The notes beneath the pieces are model-generated. The model searched no databases and was not told where the DNA came from. It saw nothing but the letters and a program-made list of their open reading frames with translations. DNA of 64,000 nt from DATBIO01 sp036556965 (lineage in GTDB: Bacteria; Acidobacteriota; Vicinamibacteria; Fen-336): the NCBI GenBank assembly GCA_036556965.1, contig DATBIO010000241.1, forward strand, positions 1 to 64,000, written 5' to 3'. The number at the start of each line of letters is the position of its first letter. The stretch's first letter is position 1. The position numbers were made by a program, and so were the translations under genes. Shown in pieces: positions 1 through 12,483 of this stretch.

Positions 1-1
1 A

Positions 2-847
2 CGATGGCGCGTGCCCCTGACCTACGGCGAGTACCTCAAGGTGCCCGAGCTGCTGGAGCTGCAGAAGGAGCTCTCGTCGCCGAAGCACCACGACGAGGCG
101 CTCTTCATCATCATCCACCAAGTCTACGAGCTGTGGTTCAAGCTCATCCTGCACGAGGTGGACTCCGCGGTAGGTCATTTGCAGGGCGACCGCGTGGGGG
201 AGGGGACCCGGCTCCTGCGCCGCGTGGTCGAGGTGCAGCGGCTCCTCATCCACCAGGTGCGCATCCTGGAGACCATGCGCCCCCAGGACTTCCTGGGCTT
301 CCGCTACCACCTCAACCCCGCCTCCGGCTTCCAGTCCGTGCAGTTCCGGGAGCTGGAGTTCACCCTCGGGCTGAAGGACCCGGAGATGGCGGCCCGCCTG
401 AGCTGCTCGGCCGCGGAGAGCGAGCGCCTCCGGCGCCGCCTGGAGGCGCCCAGCGTCGGCGACGCGCTGGACGCGCTGATGGCCCGGCGCGGGCTGCTGG
501 TGGCCCCCGCGGACGGCGAGCGGCGCCTGGGCGCCCTCGTCCGGATCTACGAGGACGAGCAACGGCACCCGGACCTCAACGCGCTGTGCGAGGTGCTGAT
601 CGAGATGGACGAGTGCCTGGCCCTCTGGCGCGCGCACCACGTGCAGATGGTGGAGCGCATGATCGGCTCGCGGCGGGGCACGGGGGGGAGCGAGGGCGTG
701 ACCTACCTGAAGTCCACGCTGCCCAAGCGCGCCTTCCCCGACCTGTGGGCGGTGCGCGCGCGCATCGGGGCGGACAGCCCCGACCCCGAGGCGCTGGCGG
801 CGGCTAGCGCTGCCGGCGCAGCCGGACCAGGCCGCTCAGGGTGCTGA
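2..847 (+). CDS. kynA: tryptophan 2,3-dioxygenase, 5' end probably outside the window
   Basis: Heme dioxygenase that opens the indole ring of L-tryptophan to N-formylkynurenine, the first step of the kynurenine pathway. The N-terminal block LTYGEYLKVPELL and the block HDEALFIIIHQVYELWFKL are hallmarks of the family, as is MRPQDFLGFRYHLNPASGFQ. The stretch RAHHVQMVERMIGSRRGTGG near the C-terminus holds the expected proximal heme histidine and the substrate-binding GTGG loop. The frame is open to the left edge. GTG at 11 is a possible start, but family members usually carry a few more residues, so the true start is probably just outside. About 278 residues are visible, close to full length. The 3' end overlaps the convergent DUF4097 gene by 44 bases. 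Confidence 0.93.
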   Translation, partial: RWRVPLTYGEYLKVPELLELQKELSSPKHHDEALFIIIHQVYELWFKLILHEVDSAVGHLQGDRVGEGTRLLRRVVEVQRLLIHQVRILETMRPQDFLGFRYHLNPASGFQSVQFRELEFTLGLKDPEMAARLSCSAAESERLRRRLEAPSVGDALDALMARRGLLVAPADGERRLGALVRIYEDEQRHPDLNALCEVLIEMDECLALWRAHHVQMVERMIGSRRGTGGSEGVTYLKSTLPKRAFPDLWAVRARIGADSPDPEALAAASAAGAAGPGRSGC

Positions 848-1688
848 CGGAGATCGACCCCTTGCCCTCGCCGGCGGTGAAGCTCAGCTCGCTGCGCTGA
901 ACGTGGCGCCCGCGCCGGCGGGCGTCCGGTCCGAAGTCGTTCTCGATCTCGCCGCTGAAGCTGGACACGCTGACGTGGCCGTTCAGCCCGCCGGGGAAGA
1001 TCAGGTCCGCGCCCCCGCTGACCGTCTCCACGTCCAGGCTTCCGTTCACGGCCAGGCTGCCCTCGAAGACGAGCGAGCCCGAGACGGATTCCAGGTGGGC
1101 GCGCTGGACGCCGCTGGCCGCCACCTCGAGGGGGCCGTTGACGGTGCTGGCCTCCACTTCCTCGCGCGCCCCGCGCACGGTCACCGGCCCGTTCACGGAG
1201 CTGGCGCGCACGATGAGGGCCGGCCCGTCCACGGTGACCCCGCCGTTGACCGACTCCAGGTCCACCTCGCGGGGCGCACCGTGGACGGCGATGCTGCCGT
1301 TCACCGTCTCCGCCTGCACGCCGCCCACCACGTCGTTGACGGTGATGCGCGTGGCGAAGCCCTCGATCTCCACCGTGCTGCCGCGCGGCACCTTCACCTC
1401 CAGGCGGGAGTGGACGCCGTGCGGGTTGCCGGCCGTGTCCACGCTCACGCTGGTGGATCCCTTCTCCCCCTGGATCTCGATGCCTTCCGCGCCCTCGCCC
1501 AGCGTGCCCGTGACCTCGACCTCGTTGCGCTCCCAGCCCACCACGTTCACGGTGCCCGCGTGGTTCTCGACGTACACGCGCCCCTTGGCGTCGGCGGCCC
1601 GCCGTTCCTGGACGTCCTGGGCCCACGCGGCCGTGGAAAAGACGAGCGCGGCCACTACCGCCGTCGCTCCCTTGCTCATCTCGATCAT
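804..1688 (-). CDS. exported DUF4097-type beta-repeat protein
   Basis: A 294-residue exported protein: a signal peptide ending near AAWAQ, then a right-handed beta-strand array typical of DUF4097/DUF4098 proteins. The repeat is visible as a recurring T/S-V-N-G motif (ETVNGS, ESVNGG, SSVNGP, STVNGP, LAVNGS), each followed by alternating small and hydrophobic residues. The start at 1688 was chosen because AGAAGGAAC lies 8-9 bases upstream; ATG at 1679 is an alternative. It is the third gene of a minus-strand operon after an ECF sigma factor and its anti-sigma factor. Inference: it is an envelope protein controlled by, or sensed through, that sigma system. No enzymatic residues are apparent and the molecular role is unknown. 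Confidence 0.85.
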   Translation of the reverse strand: MIEMSKGATAVVAALVFSTAAWAQDVQERRAADAKGRVYVENHAGTVNVVGWERNEVEVTGTLGEGAEGIEIQGEKGSTSVSVDTAGNPHGVHSRLEVKVPRGSTVEIEGFATRITVNDVVGGVQAETVNGSIAVHGAPREVDLESVNGGVTVDGPALIVRASSVNGPVTVRGAREEVEASTVNGPLEVAASGVQRAHLESVSGSLVFEGSLAVNGSLDVETVSGGADLIFPGGLNGHVSVSSFSGEIENDFGPDARRRGRHVQRSELSFTAGEGKGSISVSTLSGLVRLRRQR

Positions 1689-1702
1689 TTCGTTGGTTCC
1701 TT

Positions 1703-2350
1703 CTAGGCCTTGGTGGAGAGCCGCACCACCTGCTCGAGGAGGTCGAGCTTCTTCCGGTGCGTGGAGACCAGCATGTGCGCCAGGCGCGTGCTGGACGGAT
1801 CCTGGGCCAGCGCGGCACGGATGTCGCCCAGCGCCCGGTCGATGGCCTGGAGGTTCTGCTCCACCGCCGCCACCGTCTCCGGGGGCAGCCCTGCCCGCTG
1901 GCCCTCCAGCGCGGTCATCAGGGTGGCGGCGGCGCGCAGGTACTCCTCCTCCGAGCGCCGCAGGTCGTCGGTGGCTCCCGCCGCCACCGGCCGCGCGACG
2001 GGCGCGGGCGCGCCCGCGGGGGCGGGACGGGAACGCAGGGCGATGGCGGTGAGGGCCGAGGAGGCGGCGGCCAGCGCGGCCGCGGCGGCCAGGCCCGACG
2101 TCCAGGACAGGGCGAAGCCGCTGCGCCGGGCGGGCGATCCGCTCCCGCGCGCGCGGCGGGCGATCTCCGGCCACAGGTCGCGGGAGGGCTCCATCTCCTC
2201 GGGCAGCGCCGCCACCCGGGCCAGGAGCGCCCGCTGCAGGGCGAGCGCCTCGCGGCAGCCGGCGCAGCCCTCCAGGTGCCGCCCCACGTCGTCCGGAGGC
2301 GCGGCCTCGCCCGCCTCGTCCAGCCAGTCCTCGACTTCGTCGCAGGTCAT
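1703..2350 (-). CDS. zinc-finger anti-sigma factor, single membrane span
   Basis: A 215-residue protein with an N-terminal putative zinc-finger (zf-HC2, ZAS-like) around H25, C29 and C32 (RHLEGCAGC). A hydrophobic span of about residues 83-105 follows, then a periplasmic domain with predicted helices (EEEYLRAAATLMTALEG, then a heptad-like AVEQNLQAIDRALGDIRAAL). This is the standard layout of membrane anti-sigma factors that hold their ECF partner at the inner face of the membrane. The start overlaps the sigma gene stop as ATGA (2347-2350), which implies translational coupling and supports a cognate pair. The signal sensed is not evident. Confidence 0.88.
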   Translation of the reverse strand: MTCDEVEDWLDEAGEAAPPDDVGRHLEGCAGCREALALQRALLARVAALPEEMEPSRDLWPEIARRARGSGSPARRSGFALSWTSGLAAAAALAAASSALTAIALRSRPAPAGAPAPVARPVAAGATDDLRRSEEEYLRAAATLMTALEGQRAGLPPETVAAVEQNLQAIDRALGDIRAALAQDPSSTRLAHMLVSTHRKKLDLLEQVVRLSTKA

Positions 2351-2961
2351 GATTCGGCGTCCTTCCGTCCCAGGGCCACGCGCAAGAGGCGGCGCGCCCG
2401 GTGGAGCTGTGCCTTGCTGGTGCCGGTGGCCACTCCCGTCATCTCCGCGATCTCGTCGTGGCGGTAGCCCTCGACGTCGTGCAGGACGAAGACCTGGCGC
2501 GCCCCCGGGGGGAGGGTGGCCATCGCCCGGTCGAGGTCGAGCCCGTGCTCCGGCCGGCGGACGGGCGCCGGGCCGTCGTAGGCCTCGAGGTCGTCGGTCG
2601 GCGTGATCCGCGAGGTGCGGCGGCGCCGGGCACGCCGTTCGGAGAGGGCGGTGTTGACGGTGAGCGTGTGCAGCCAGGAGCCGAAGGCGCTCTCCCCCCG
2701 GAAGGAGGAGAGCTTCTGCCAGGCCCGCACGAACACGTCCTGCGTCAGCTCTTCGGCCAAGGTCGCCTCTCCCGCCATCCGGTAGCACAGCGCATACGTC
2801 CGGCGCACGTGGGACCGGTACAGCTCCTCGAAGGCGGAGAGGTCTCCCGACTGGGCGCGCCGCACCAGCCCCCGCTCGGCCTCCCGCCTCTCCGCGTCGG
2901 CAACGACCCTGATGGCCTCCTCCTGGCGCGTCACCGGGCTGCACAAGGCCAACGTCGTCAC
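2347..2961 (-). CDS. ECF-type RNA polymerase sigma factor
   Basis: Sigma-70 family, extracytoplasmic-function group. Region 2 is seen as AFEELYRSHVRRTYALCYRM followed by AEELTQDVFVRAWQKL and SAFGSWLHTLTVN. Region 4 is LPPGARQVFVLHDVEGYRHD followed by EIAEMTGVATGTSKAQLHRA, the -35-binding helix-turn-helix. About 204 residues from GTG 2961; GTG 2934 (196 residues) is equally possible because neither has a strong ribosome site. The gene is first in an operon with the anti-sigma factor and DUF4097 genes and is divergent from the secreted fusion enzyme at 3049. Autoregulation is usual for this arrangement but no promoter could be assigned. Confidence 0.92.
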   Translation of the reverse strand: MTTLALCSPVTRQEEAIRVVADAERREAERGLVRRAQSGDLSAFEELYRSHVRRTYALCYRMAGEATLAEELTQDVFVRAWQKLSSFRGESAFGSWLHTLTVNTALSERRARRRRTSRITPTDDLEAYDGPAPVRRPEHGLDLDRAMATLPPGARQVFVLHDVEGYRHDEIAEMTGVATGTSKAQLHRARRLLRVALGRKDAES

Positions 2962-3048
2962 GCACTTCTGAGATGCCGCCCGCCCCGGCCCGGTTTGAAG
3001 CGGGGCGGCCGCAGTATGACAATCCGGCTCCTTCCAAGCGAGGTGTGC

Positions 3049-4809
3049 ATGTCCCTGCGGCTCTGTGCCTTCCTGGCCCTGCTGGCCACCCCTGCCCTGG
3101 GCGCCACGCACCGGCTGACCCCCACTTCGGGCTTCCCGACCTTCGCCGTGCGGCCCCCCATCCTGACCGTGCAGCCCGGCGACGTCCTCGAGAGCGAGAC
3201 GCTCTGGGGAGAGTGGTACGAGAAGCCGGGCGGGAAGTGGCCGGGGGAAGTCGGGCCCGTCGCGGTGGCCGGCGCCGAGCCCGGGGACACGCTGGTGGTG
3301 GACATCCTGAAGGTGCGGCCCAACCGCGACACGGCCGTCTCCACGCAGGGAGGCCGCTTCGGCGCCCTGGTGCCCGACCGCGGCACGGCCTTCCTCAACG
3401 ACGTCTTCCCCCAGGGGCGCTACGTCTGGCGCCTGGACCGCCAGCGCATGACGGGCACGGTGGACCTGCCGGGGAGCACCCTGCGCCAGGTGACGATCCC
3501 CCTGCGTCCCATGCTGGGCCGCGTGGCCACCGCGCCCGAGGACGAGGAGGCCTTCGGCGGGCTCTGGCCGGGTCCGTTCGGCGGGAACATGGACGCCTCC
3601 GACGTGCGGGAGGGGACGCGCGTCTATCTGCCCGTCTTCCATCCGGGCGCCCTCTTCTACTTCGGCGACGGCCATGCGGCCCAGGGCGACGCCGAGGTCT
3701 GCGGCTCGGGACTGGAGACGTCGATGGAGGTGGCCTTCCGGTTCTCGCTCCTGAAGAAGAAGGCCATCGAGTGGCCGCGCTTCGAGGACGCCGAGCACCT
3801 CATGGTGGCGGGGAGCGCGCGGCCCCTCAGCGACGCCCTGCGCATCGCCTTCGTCGAGCTGGTGAACTGGCTGGTGGCGGAGCACGGCTTCGCGAAGGCC
3901 GACGCCTACCAGCTCGTCTCGCAGACGGCGGTGGTGCGCGTGGCCAACATGGTGGACCCGATCTACACCGTGGTCGCGAAGTTCCCCAAGCGGTACCTGC
4001 CCGCGGCCACCGGGGCCGCCGCCCGCCCCGGCGTGCGCCTGGGGGACCTGCCGTGGACGGAGGCGGAGGCGGCGCTTCGGCCCGACCGCCTGGTCGTGCT
4101 CCCCCTGGGTGCCGCGGCCAAGGAGCACGGGCCGCACCTGCCCCTGCGCAACGACCAGATCCTGGCCGACTACCTGGCCGCGCGGGTGGTGGCGTCGCGG
4201 CCGGTGGCCCTGCTTCCCACCCTGACCTACGGCTTCTACCCGGCCTTCCTGGAGTACCCGGGCTCGGTCTCCCTCTCCGCGGACACCCAGCGCGACGCGG
4301 TGGTGCAGATCGCGCGCTCCATCGCCCGCTACGGTCCGCGCCGCCTCTACGTGCTCAACACCGGCGTCTCCACCGCGCGGCCGCTGAAGGCGGCGGCCGA
4401 GCTGCTGGCCGCGGAGGGTGTCCTCCTTCGTTACACGGACGTGCTGGAGGCGGGGCGGGAGGCCGAGGAGCGCGTGCGCCAGCAGGCCAAGGGCACCCAC
4501 GCCGACGAGATGGAGACCTCCATGGTGCTCTACATGGAGCCGGGCGCGGTGCGCATGGAGAGGGCGGTGGCGGACGGGCTCGGCGACGACGCCGGCCCCC
4601 TCACCCGCGACTCCGGCAACCGGGCCGGGCACTTCTCGCCGAGCGGCGTCTTCGGCGACGCCACCCTGGCCACCTGGCACAAGGGCGAGCTCGTGACCGA
4701 GGCCAAGCTGGCCCACATCCTCGTCGACCTGGACGCGCTGGCGGCGGCCCCCCTGCCCCCGGGCGCGCCGCGCTCGCCGCTCGACCCGGTGCCCGCCACC
4801 GCCCGCTGA
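3049..4809 (+). CDS. secreted acetamidase/formamidase-creatininase fusion protein
   Basis: A 586-residue exported protein joining two unrelated amide-hydrolase folds. After a signal peptide (LCAFLALLATPALGA), residues ~20-320 match the FmdA/AmdA acetamidase-formamidase family, including GDGHAAQGDAEVCG near residue 209 and the AYQLVSQTAVVRVANMVDP block. From ~328 the protein matches the creatininase family: DLPWTEAEAAL, the metal-binding EHGPHLPLRND (E359, H360, H363, D near 368), YGFYPAFLEYPGSVSLS and HADEMETS. The family loop NGHGGN is replaced by LNTGVSTARP, so the second active site may be altered. The start uses GCGAGG 7 bases upstream; ATG 3016 is in frame but would bury the signal peptide. 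Substrate unknown. Confidence 0.85.
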   Translation: MSLRLCAFLALLATPALGATHRLTPTSGFPTFAVRPPILTVQPGDVLESETLWGEWYEKPGGKWPGEVGPVAVAGAEPGDTLVVDILKVRPNRDTAVSTQGGRFGALVPDRGTAFLNDVFPQGRYVWRLDRQRMTGTVDLPGSTLRQVTIPLRPMLGRVATAPEDEEAFGGLWPGPFGGNMDASDVREGTRVYLPVFHPGALFYFGDGHAAQGDAEVCGSGLETSMEVAFRFSLLKKKAIEWPRFEDAEHLMVAGSARPLSDALRIAFVELVNWLVAEHGFAKADAYQLVSQTAVVRVANMVDPIYTVVAKFPKRYLPAATGAAARPGVRLGDLPWTEAEAALRPDRLVVLPLGAAAKEHGPHLPLRNDQILADYLAARVVASRPVALLPTLTYGFYPAFLEYPGSVSLSADTQRDAVVQIARSIARYGPRRLYVLNTGVSTARPLKAAAELLAAEGVLLRYTDVLEAGREAEERVRQQAKGTHADEMETSMVLYMEPGAVRMERAVADGLGDDAGPLTRDSGNRAGHFSPSGVFGDATLATWHKGELVTEAKLAHILVDLDALAAAPLPPGAPRSPLDPVPATAR

Positions 4810-4831
4810 ACATCGCCTATCATCAGCGGCC

Positions 4832-6022
4832 ATGCCCGTCGGGACCCCCTTCCATGCGCGCACCCAGGCCCTCTGCCAGAGCATGTCCTGGAAGGACTGG
4901 TCGGGGTACTTCGCGGTGGTCAGCTACGAGGTCCACCACGAGCACGAGTACGCGGCCATCCGCAACGCGTGCGGGCTGATCGACATCACCCCTCTCTTCA
5001 AGTACCGCGTCGCCGGGCGCGACGCCTGCCGCCTCATCGACCGCGTGATCACGCGCGACGCCCGCAAGGTCGAGGTCGGCCAGGTCGTCTACACGCACTG
5101 GTGCGACGCGGCGGGCAAGGTCATCGACGACGGCACCGTGCAGCGCCTCGACGACGGCGAGTACCGCTGGACGGCGGCGGAGCCCACCCTGCGCTGGATC
5201 CGCATGAACGCCCACGGACTCGAGGTGCGGGTGGACGACGTCTCGGAGTCCACGGCGGCGCTGGCCCTCCAGGGCCCCACCAGCCGCGACGTGCTGCGCG
5301 CCTGCGCGGAGACCGCGGTCGACCTGCGCGCGCTCAAGTACTTCCGCCTCACCCGCGGCACCATCGCGGGCGTGCCCGTGGAGATCTCCCGCACCGGCTA
5401 CACGGGCGACCTCGGCTACGAGATCTGGGTCGACGCCGCGCGCGCCCTGCCCGTCTGGGACGCGGTGGTGGAGGCGGGCCGGCCCCACGACCTGCGGCCG
5501 GTGGGGCTGGCCGCGCTCGACGTGGTCCGCATCGAGGCCGGCCTCATCCTCCTCGACGTGGACTACGTGGGGGCCCGCACGGCGCTCATCGAGTCGCAGA
5601 AGTACACGCCCTACGAGATCGGCCTCGGCCGCCTGGTGAACCTGGGCAAGGCCCCCTTCGTGGGCCAGGCCGCCCTCCGCGGGGAGGCGGGGCAGGACGG
5701 CCGGCGCCTGGTGGGCCTGGTGGTGAGCTGGGACGACCTCGAGGCGCTCTACGACGAGGCGGGCCTGCCGCCGCAGATCCCGAGCACGGCTTCCCGCCTC
5801 TCCCTGCCCCTCTACGACGGGGAGCGGCAGGCGGGCAAGGCCACCAGCAGCACCTGGTCGCCCATCCTGAAGCGGATGCTGGCCCTGGGCACGGTGTCGT
5901 CCTCGCTCGCGGAGGAAGGGACGGCCCTGGACATGGAGTGGACGGTGGACCACCGGCGCCGGAGGGTCGGCGTGCGCGTGACCCGGCTCCCCTTCTTCGA
6001 CCCCCCGCGCAAGCGCGCCTAG
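4832..6022 (+). CDS. GcvT-like aminomethyltransferase family protein
   Basis: A 396-residue protein of the glycine-cleavage T-protein / dimethylglycine oxidase family, which move one-carbon units onto tetrahydrofolate. Family signs include GLIDITPLFKYRVAGRDA near residue 47, ALQGPTSRDVL, the folate-site region EISRTGYTGDLGYEIW and LDVVRIEAGLILLDVDY, and a C-terminal barrel with GKATSSTWSPILKRMLALG. The length is somewhat above bacterial GcvT (about 365). No gcvH or gcvP lies nearby, so it may act on another methylated amine or demethylate a carbon source rather than serve the glycine cleavage complex. It follows the fusion amidase after 22 bases on the same strand, perhaps in one transcript. 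Confidence 0.85.
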   Translation: MPVGTPFHARTQALCQSMSWKDWSGYFAVVSYEVHHEHEYAAIRNACGLIDITPLFKYRVAGRDACRLIDRVITRDARKVEVGQVVYTHWCDAAGKVIDDGTVQRLDDGEYRWTAAEPTLRWIRMNAHGLEVRVDDVSESTAALALQGPTSRDVLRACAETAVDLRALKYFRLTRGTIAGVPVEISRTGYTGDLGYEIWVDAARALPVWDAVVEAGRPHDLRPVGLAALDVVRIEAGLILLDVDYVGARTALIESQKYTPYEIGLGRLVNLGKAPFVGQAALRGEAGQDGRRLVGLVVSWDDLEALYDEAGLPPQIPSTASRLSLPLYDGERQAGKATSSTWSPILKRMLALGTVSSSLAEEGTALDMEWTVDHRRRRVGVRVTRLPFFDPPRKRA

Positions 6023-6034
6023 CCGCGCCGGCGC

Positions 6035-6415
6035 TCAGTCCTTCTTCTTCACCTTGTCCGCGATCCACTCGACCAGGGGCAGGATGTTGATCGAGCCGGG
6101 GTGGACCGGCGTCTGGATGTTGTAGCCGCGCCCGTAGACGGACGACTCGAGGGAGTAGTGGCGCCACCAGACCTGCATGGTCTCGTTGGGATCGGGCGGA
6201 ACGTACGCGCGCACCTCCACGCGTGACTCGAAGCGGGGCAGGTCGAGCACGTCGTGGACCGGCGGCGCCTGCTCCCCGCGGCCGTAGGGACCGAGCTTCA
6301 GGCCCCCGCGCGGCGCGGCGGTGGGGACGGGCGAGGGTGACGGCGCGGGAGCCTGCGGCGCGGCCGCCGCGGAACCGGCGCCGAGGAAGAGCAGCACGAA
6401 ACGCGCGGCCCGCAT
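6035..6415 (-). CDS. hypothetical exported protein
   Basis: A 126-residue protein not assigned to any family. It has a signal peptide (MRAARFVLLFLGAGSAAAAP), a Pro/Ala-rich linker and a compact C-terminal part with aromatic and acidic residues (MQVWWRHYSLESSVYGRGYN) ending in a basic tail KVKKKD. The composition suggests a small periplasmic or cell-surface protein. It is convergent with the GcvT-like gene (12-base gap) and lies downstream of the PAP2 gene on the same strand, 50 bases away. Confidence 0.65.
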   Translation of the reverse strand: MRAARFVLLFLGAGSAAAAPQAPAPSPSPVPTAAPRGGLKLGPYGRGEQAPPVHDVLDLPRFESRVEVRAYVPPDPNETMQVWWRHYSLESSVYGRGYNIQTPVHPGSINILPLVEWIADKVKKKD

Positions 6416-6465
6416 GTTCCTACTATGGACCCTGAGCGGGCGGCGTGCCAGCGCCGCCTCCGCGG

Positions 6466-7314
6466 CTAGAAGCTGGCGGAGAGGGCCAGACCCGCGCCGG
6501 TGCCGCGCAGGTCGGTGGACGGCGCGAGCCTCAGCTCGAACCCGGCCCGGTCGTCCAGGGGGCTCGAGTTCACCCGCACCACGGTGCGGCCCACGAGGAC
6601 GCCCAGGGCCGCCCCGAAGGCGACGTCGCTGAGGTGATGGCGGTCGCGCTCCACGCGGCTCAGGCCCACGAACCCCGCGAGGGCGAAGGCGGGCACGCCG
6701 ACCTTCGCGCCGTAGTGGCGGTGGAGCACGGTGGCCGTGGCGAAGGCGTTCGAGGTGTGCCCGGACGGGAAGGAGAGGCGGTCGGAGCCGTCGGGGCGTG
6801 TGCGGCCGGCCAGCGACTTGAGCGCGAAGGTGTAGGCGCCGTTGATGAGCGCGGCCTGCGCGACGTCGTAGGTCGCGGCTTTCAGCCTGCCTCCGCTCGC
6901 CTGGCCGACCACGAAGAGACCCGCGGTGACGCCCGCCACCACCGACAGGCTCCCCATCCTGGCCCCGGCGTTGCCCGCGTCCGGGAACCGCGAGGCGAGC
7001 ATGCTCTGGGCGCTGTCGTCGAGCAGCGAGGTGCCGGCGAAGAGCGCGGTACCCACGGCCAGCGGCACCAGGTTGTCCCGGCCCATTACGCCCTTGGCTC
7101 CGTGGACCAGGTTGGCGCCGAAGCGCGACAGGGTGCGACGGTCGTCGAGGCCAGTCTGGCCGAATCCGTCCAGGCCCTTGACGACGGGGGCCGGCGGCTC
7201 GAGGGTGACGGCGCCCGGGGGCCCGAAAATGCCCGTTTCGCCGGCGGCGGACCCGGCGGGGAGGATGAAGACCGCCGTCACGGCGGCGCCCAGGGCTCGT
7301 CGCAGTTCTGTCAC
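6466..7314 (-). CDS. PAP2-family phosphatase, membrane or exported
   Basis: A 282-residue type 2 phosphatidic acid phosphatase-like protein. All three signature motifs are present in order: KSLAGRTRP (near residue 164), PSGH (near 181) and SRVERDRHHLSD (near 217-228), which supply the nucleophilic histidine and phosphate ligands. The N-terminus has a signal-like hydrophobic stretch. The C-terminus ends in beta-barrel-like alternation (ELRLAPSTDLRGTGAGLALS) finishing in SF, unusual for PAP2 and reminiscent of an outer-membrane strand. Likely substrates are lipid or undecaprenyl phosphates. The start is GTG. Divergent from the histidine kinase. Confidence 0.88.
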   Translation of the reverse strand: MTELRRALGAAVTAVFILPAGSAAGETGIFGPPGAVTLEPPAPVVKGLDGFGQTGLDDRRTLSRFGANLVHGAKGVMGRDNLVPLAVGTALFAGTSLLDDSAQSMLASRFPDAGNAGARMGSLSVVAGVTAGLFVVGQASGGRLKAATYDVAQAALINGAYTFALKSLAGRTRPDGSDRLSFPSGHTSNAFATATVLHRHYGAKVGVPAFALAGFVGLSRVERDRHHLSDVAFGAALGVLVGRTVVRVNSSPLDDRAGFELRLAPSTDLRGTGAGLALSASF

Positions 7315-7460
7315 CTGCGTACTTTACACTAGAACGGCCCGTTTGACCCCGCTCCGCGCCCCGGGTACGTTTGACGGACGTTTCCCTGGCGGTCGTATTC
7401 GCGGTGGGGTTTGAGGCCTTGCAGTTGAGAGAGCGCCGCCGGCCGGGCGCGTCGCGACGC

Positions 7461-11810
<4,350 letters not shown>

Positions 11811-11836
11811 CCGCGCCCGCGCCGGCAACCACCACG

Positions 11837-12328
11837 GTGACGCGCACGTACCTGGAGCGCACCGAGGCACCGGCCGGGCCCGCGCCCGCGCCGCCTGCCG
11901 GATATCGGCTGGAGCGGGCCTCGGGCTGCCCCGCCTCGTTCTATCGTTACCTTTACGCCGAAGTCGGCAGGGCCCACCACTGGACGGATCGCCTCGCGTG
12001 GAGCGACGAACAGATCAGCGCACACCTCGCGTGTCCCGGCGTGTCCCTGCACGTGCTCGGCGCGCAGGGGGTGCCCGCGGGGTACTTCGAGCTGGTGCGT
12101 CACGACGACGGGTCCGTCGAGATCGCGTACTTCGGGCTGCTCCCCGGGTTCCTGGGCCGCGGCCTGGGGCGCTACCTGTTGGAAGCGGCGGTGGCCCGCG
12201 CTTTCGGCGAGGGGACCGCGCGCGTCTGGCTGCACACCTGCACGCTCGATCATCCAGCGGCGCTGGGGAACTACCTGGCCCGGGGCTTCCGGGCCTTCCG
12301 GCAGGAAACCTACCTCCTCGGGGCCTGA
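11837..12328 (+). CDS. GNAT-family N-acetyltransferase
   Basis: A 163-residue GNAT acyltransferase. Motif A is visible as IAYFGLLPGFLGRGLGRYLL, with the acetyl-CoA pyrophosphate loop (R/Q-x-x-G-x-G/A type, here LGRGLGR). Motif B is the C-terminal VWLHTCTLDHPAALGNYLAR, which closes with GFRAFRQETYLL. The N-terminal part (PAGYRLERASGCPASFYRYL) matches acetyltransferases of small molecules rather than ribosomal protein acetylases. Acceptor unknown. GTG 11837 is the nearest conventional start. The frame is also open to a CTG overlapping the kinase stop as CTGA (11807-11810), which would add ten residues. Confidence 0.88.
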   Translation: MTRTYLERTEAPAGPAPAPPAGYRLERASGCPASFYRYLYAEVGRAHHWTDRLAWSDEQISAHLACPGVSLHVLGAQGVPAGYFELVRHDDGSVEIAYFGLLPGFLGRGLGRYLLEAAVARAFGEGTARVWLHTCTLDHPAALGNYLARGFRAFRQETYLLGA

Positions 12329-12348
12329 AAACCTCCCAAGTCGTTGCG

Positions 12349-12364
12349 CTCCAACATATGGGCT
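12349..12364 (+). promoter_or_regulatory. NrdR box 1
   Basis: The 16-mer CTCCAACATATGGGCT fits the NrdR consensus (acaCwAtATaTwGtgt) at most conserved core positions: C, A, A, then ATAT and the distal G. It lies 30 bases (start to start) before a second, better box, close to the three-helical-turn spacing known for tandem NrdR sites, and upstream of the promoter of a ribonucleotide reductase gene. NrdR represses reductase genes when (d)ATP is plentiful. Confidence 0.6.
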
Positions 12365-12378
12365 GCTAAGATGAATGG

Positions 12379-12394
12379 CCACAACATGTTGCGG
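12379..12394 (+). promoter_or_regulatory. NrdR box 2
   Basis: The 16-mer CCACAACATGTTGCGG contains the near-perfect palindrome CAACATGTTG and matches the NrdR consensus core. It ends 7 bases before the -35 hexamer of the nrdJ promoter, so binding of NrdR to the two boxes could block RNA polymerase. Confidence 0.65.
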
Positions 12395-12401
12395 TTTCTC
12401 C

Positions 12402-12430
12402 TTGACAGGCCCGTGACGCAGGTTTACAGT
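12402..12430 (+). promoter_or_regulatory. sigma-70-type promoter of nrdJ
   Basis: A perfect -35 hexamer TTGACA (12402-12407), a 17-base spacer and a -10 hexamer TACAGT (12425-12430). Transcription would begin near 12437, giving a leader of about 47 bases before the nrdJ start codon. This local AT-rich patch stands out from its surroundings. Confidence 0.7.
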
Positions 12431-12483
12431 CCGGCCCAATTCACCGGCCGACAGTCGTGACCATCGAGAACCCGGAGGCACCC

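Noticed and set aside
12329..12483. Possible cobalamin riboswitch before the B12-dependent reductase
   Set aside because: The leader after the predicted transcription start is only about 47 bases and lacks a B12-box-like element; NrdR boxes explain the conserved-looking sequence.
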